NCBI RefSeq assembly: GCF_047663525.1
Contig: NC_092605.1
Location: 806,001 to 870,000 of the forward strand
Length of the DNA stretch: 64,000 bases
Source: Anas platyrhynchos
Lineage: Eukaryota > Chordata > Aves > Anseriformes > Anatidae
Direction of reading: 5' to 3'
The translations under genes were made by a program, and so were the position numbers. Within the stretch, counting starts at the first letter, position 1; each line of letters begins with the position of its first letter. Below the pieces are notes generated by a model. It searched no databases and was not told where the DNA came from. It saw only the letters and a program-made list of their open reading frames with translations. Shown piece by piece: positions 63,191 to 64,000 of this stretch.

Positions 63191-64000
63191 CATAGCAGCG
63201 AGCTGAGGGAACCTCCGTCTTCAACCCAGTCGCTGCCTGTTCCTCAATTAAAACCCGAAATAAATAGCTGCACAATCCCTCTAGCTGTAACTCTAGCTCT
63301 CCAGTTCGCTGTCACTATTTTCTTCCCCAGAAAGCTGGCAGCCAACCAACGGAGGAGAAAAAAACCAAACCTGCCATAATTAATGTTCTTGCTGTTCAAA
63401 TATTTATATAAAGCAAGATAGAGCCGTATGCCTCCGCAATCTCTTGGATCTGTCCAACCTCCTCAGCTCTGCAGCCAGTAAGGACTTGAATGGATTACCC
63501 GGTGCGCTGACAGCAAGCAGCCAAGGCAGGCTCTCCTCCCGCATCCCAGCTTGGTGGCCCTGAAATTCCCCCTTGCATGGGGCTTGATTCTGCCCCCAAC
63601 ATATAAAGGGAGAAAGAATTTGGGGATATTGCTGCTGGGCAGTGGTTTGGGTACGAATGGAATGAGGTGCTTCAGCGCTACATCACCGATCAAACACCCT
63701 AACCCAGGGCCTGAGTGAGGGGTAGAGTGGCATTCCCTGTACTCATCCCCGAGGCTGAAGTCATCAGAAGTAAGACAGCACGACACAAGGTGCTACAGGA
63801 GGTGTTGAAGCCAGTGACCAATTCCCCTGGTCCTAAGAACATAATCACCTCTGTTACGACAGCGATGAATTCCCAGCCTCTTGATGACTCCAGAGCTCCT
63901 GCCAGCTCACGCTAATTTCAGCTCATTTCCCCTGTAATGCTGCCTCCCGTTTATTCTGCAGAGGTCTGAAAAGCACAAAGGTGAGCTGCCAAAACAACAT

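Larger units (their letters stand above)
56130..64000 (-). other. TBC1D16: TBC1D16 upstream intron (continues past right edge)
   Basis: The exon at 55932-56129 enters mid-codon, so the gene continues to the right. No exon resembling the TBC1D16 N-terminal region is found up to 64000, so this is treated as a single long intron. It is mostly AT-rich with no recognisable mobile element. It holds the CpG island at 62880-63190 and AT-rich patches with homeodomain and octamer words near 61986 and 62307. Confidence 0.7.

Noticed and set aside
56130..64000. Search for further TBC1D16 upstream exons
   Set aside because: No minus-strand segment with splice sites resembles the N-terminal region of TBC1D16, so these exons are taken to lie beyond the window.

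Overview
The window is vertebrate nuclear DNA, most likely from a bird. It carries three genes in a row, all on the minus strand: CBX8 (663-2836), CBX4 (22497-26261) and the C-terminal two thirds of TBC1D16 (47384-56129, continuing past the right edge). This is the order and orientation of CBX8-CBX4-TBC1D16 on human 17q25. The avian guess rests on compact introns, very GC-rich CpG-dense flanks of microchromosome type, almost no recognisable interspersed repeats, and CBX4 and CBX8 proteins that lack the histidine and Arg/Asp/Glu tracts of the mammalian forms. Another sauropsid cannot be excluded from sequence alone.

Layout. 1-662 is CBX8 3' UTR. 663-2836 is CBX8 in five coding exons. From about 2420 to 13480 runs an unusually long CpG-dense domain. 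It holds the CBX8 promoter, a perfect 108-bp palindrome (3076-3183), repeated CACGCGTG octamers, a pair of SRF CArG boxes (9821-9872) and, at its edge, a TATA box (13303). A GGCAC/GGCTC pentanucleotide array follows (13978-14212), then about 7.5 kb of unremarkable intergenic DNA. CBX4 occupies 22497-26261 with its own CpG island reaching about 27830. From 28400 to 45680 is intergenic DNA with a (GAAAA)n polypurine block, a GGATGG-rich minisatellite (37245-37730) and, next to it, a small GC island with two more perfect CArG boxes (37858-37895). TBC1D16 coding exons lie at 47384-56129. The rest (56130-64000) is a TBC1D16 intron containing an internal CpG island with a CTCF-like motif.

Biology. 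CBX8 and CBX4 are paralogous chromodomain subunits of canonical Polycomb repressive complex 1. Each reads H3K27me3 through an N-terminal chromodomain and binds RING1 through a C-terminal box; CBX4 is also a SUMO E3 ligase. Their first four coding exons have identical lengths (69, 44, 66, 67 bp), as expected of a tandem duplication. TBC1D16 is a Rab GTPase-activating protein of endosomal recycling and is not functionally linked to them; it is a conserved neighbour.

No previously undescribed multi-gene system was found. The most unusual items are non-coding: the 108-bp perfect palindrome, the CACGCGTG over-representation, the two CArG-pair promoter candidates where no gene is known to me, and the internal CpG island of TBC1D16. 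All large GC-rich reading frames outside these genes were judged spurious.
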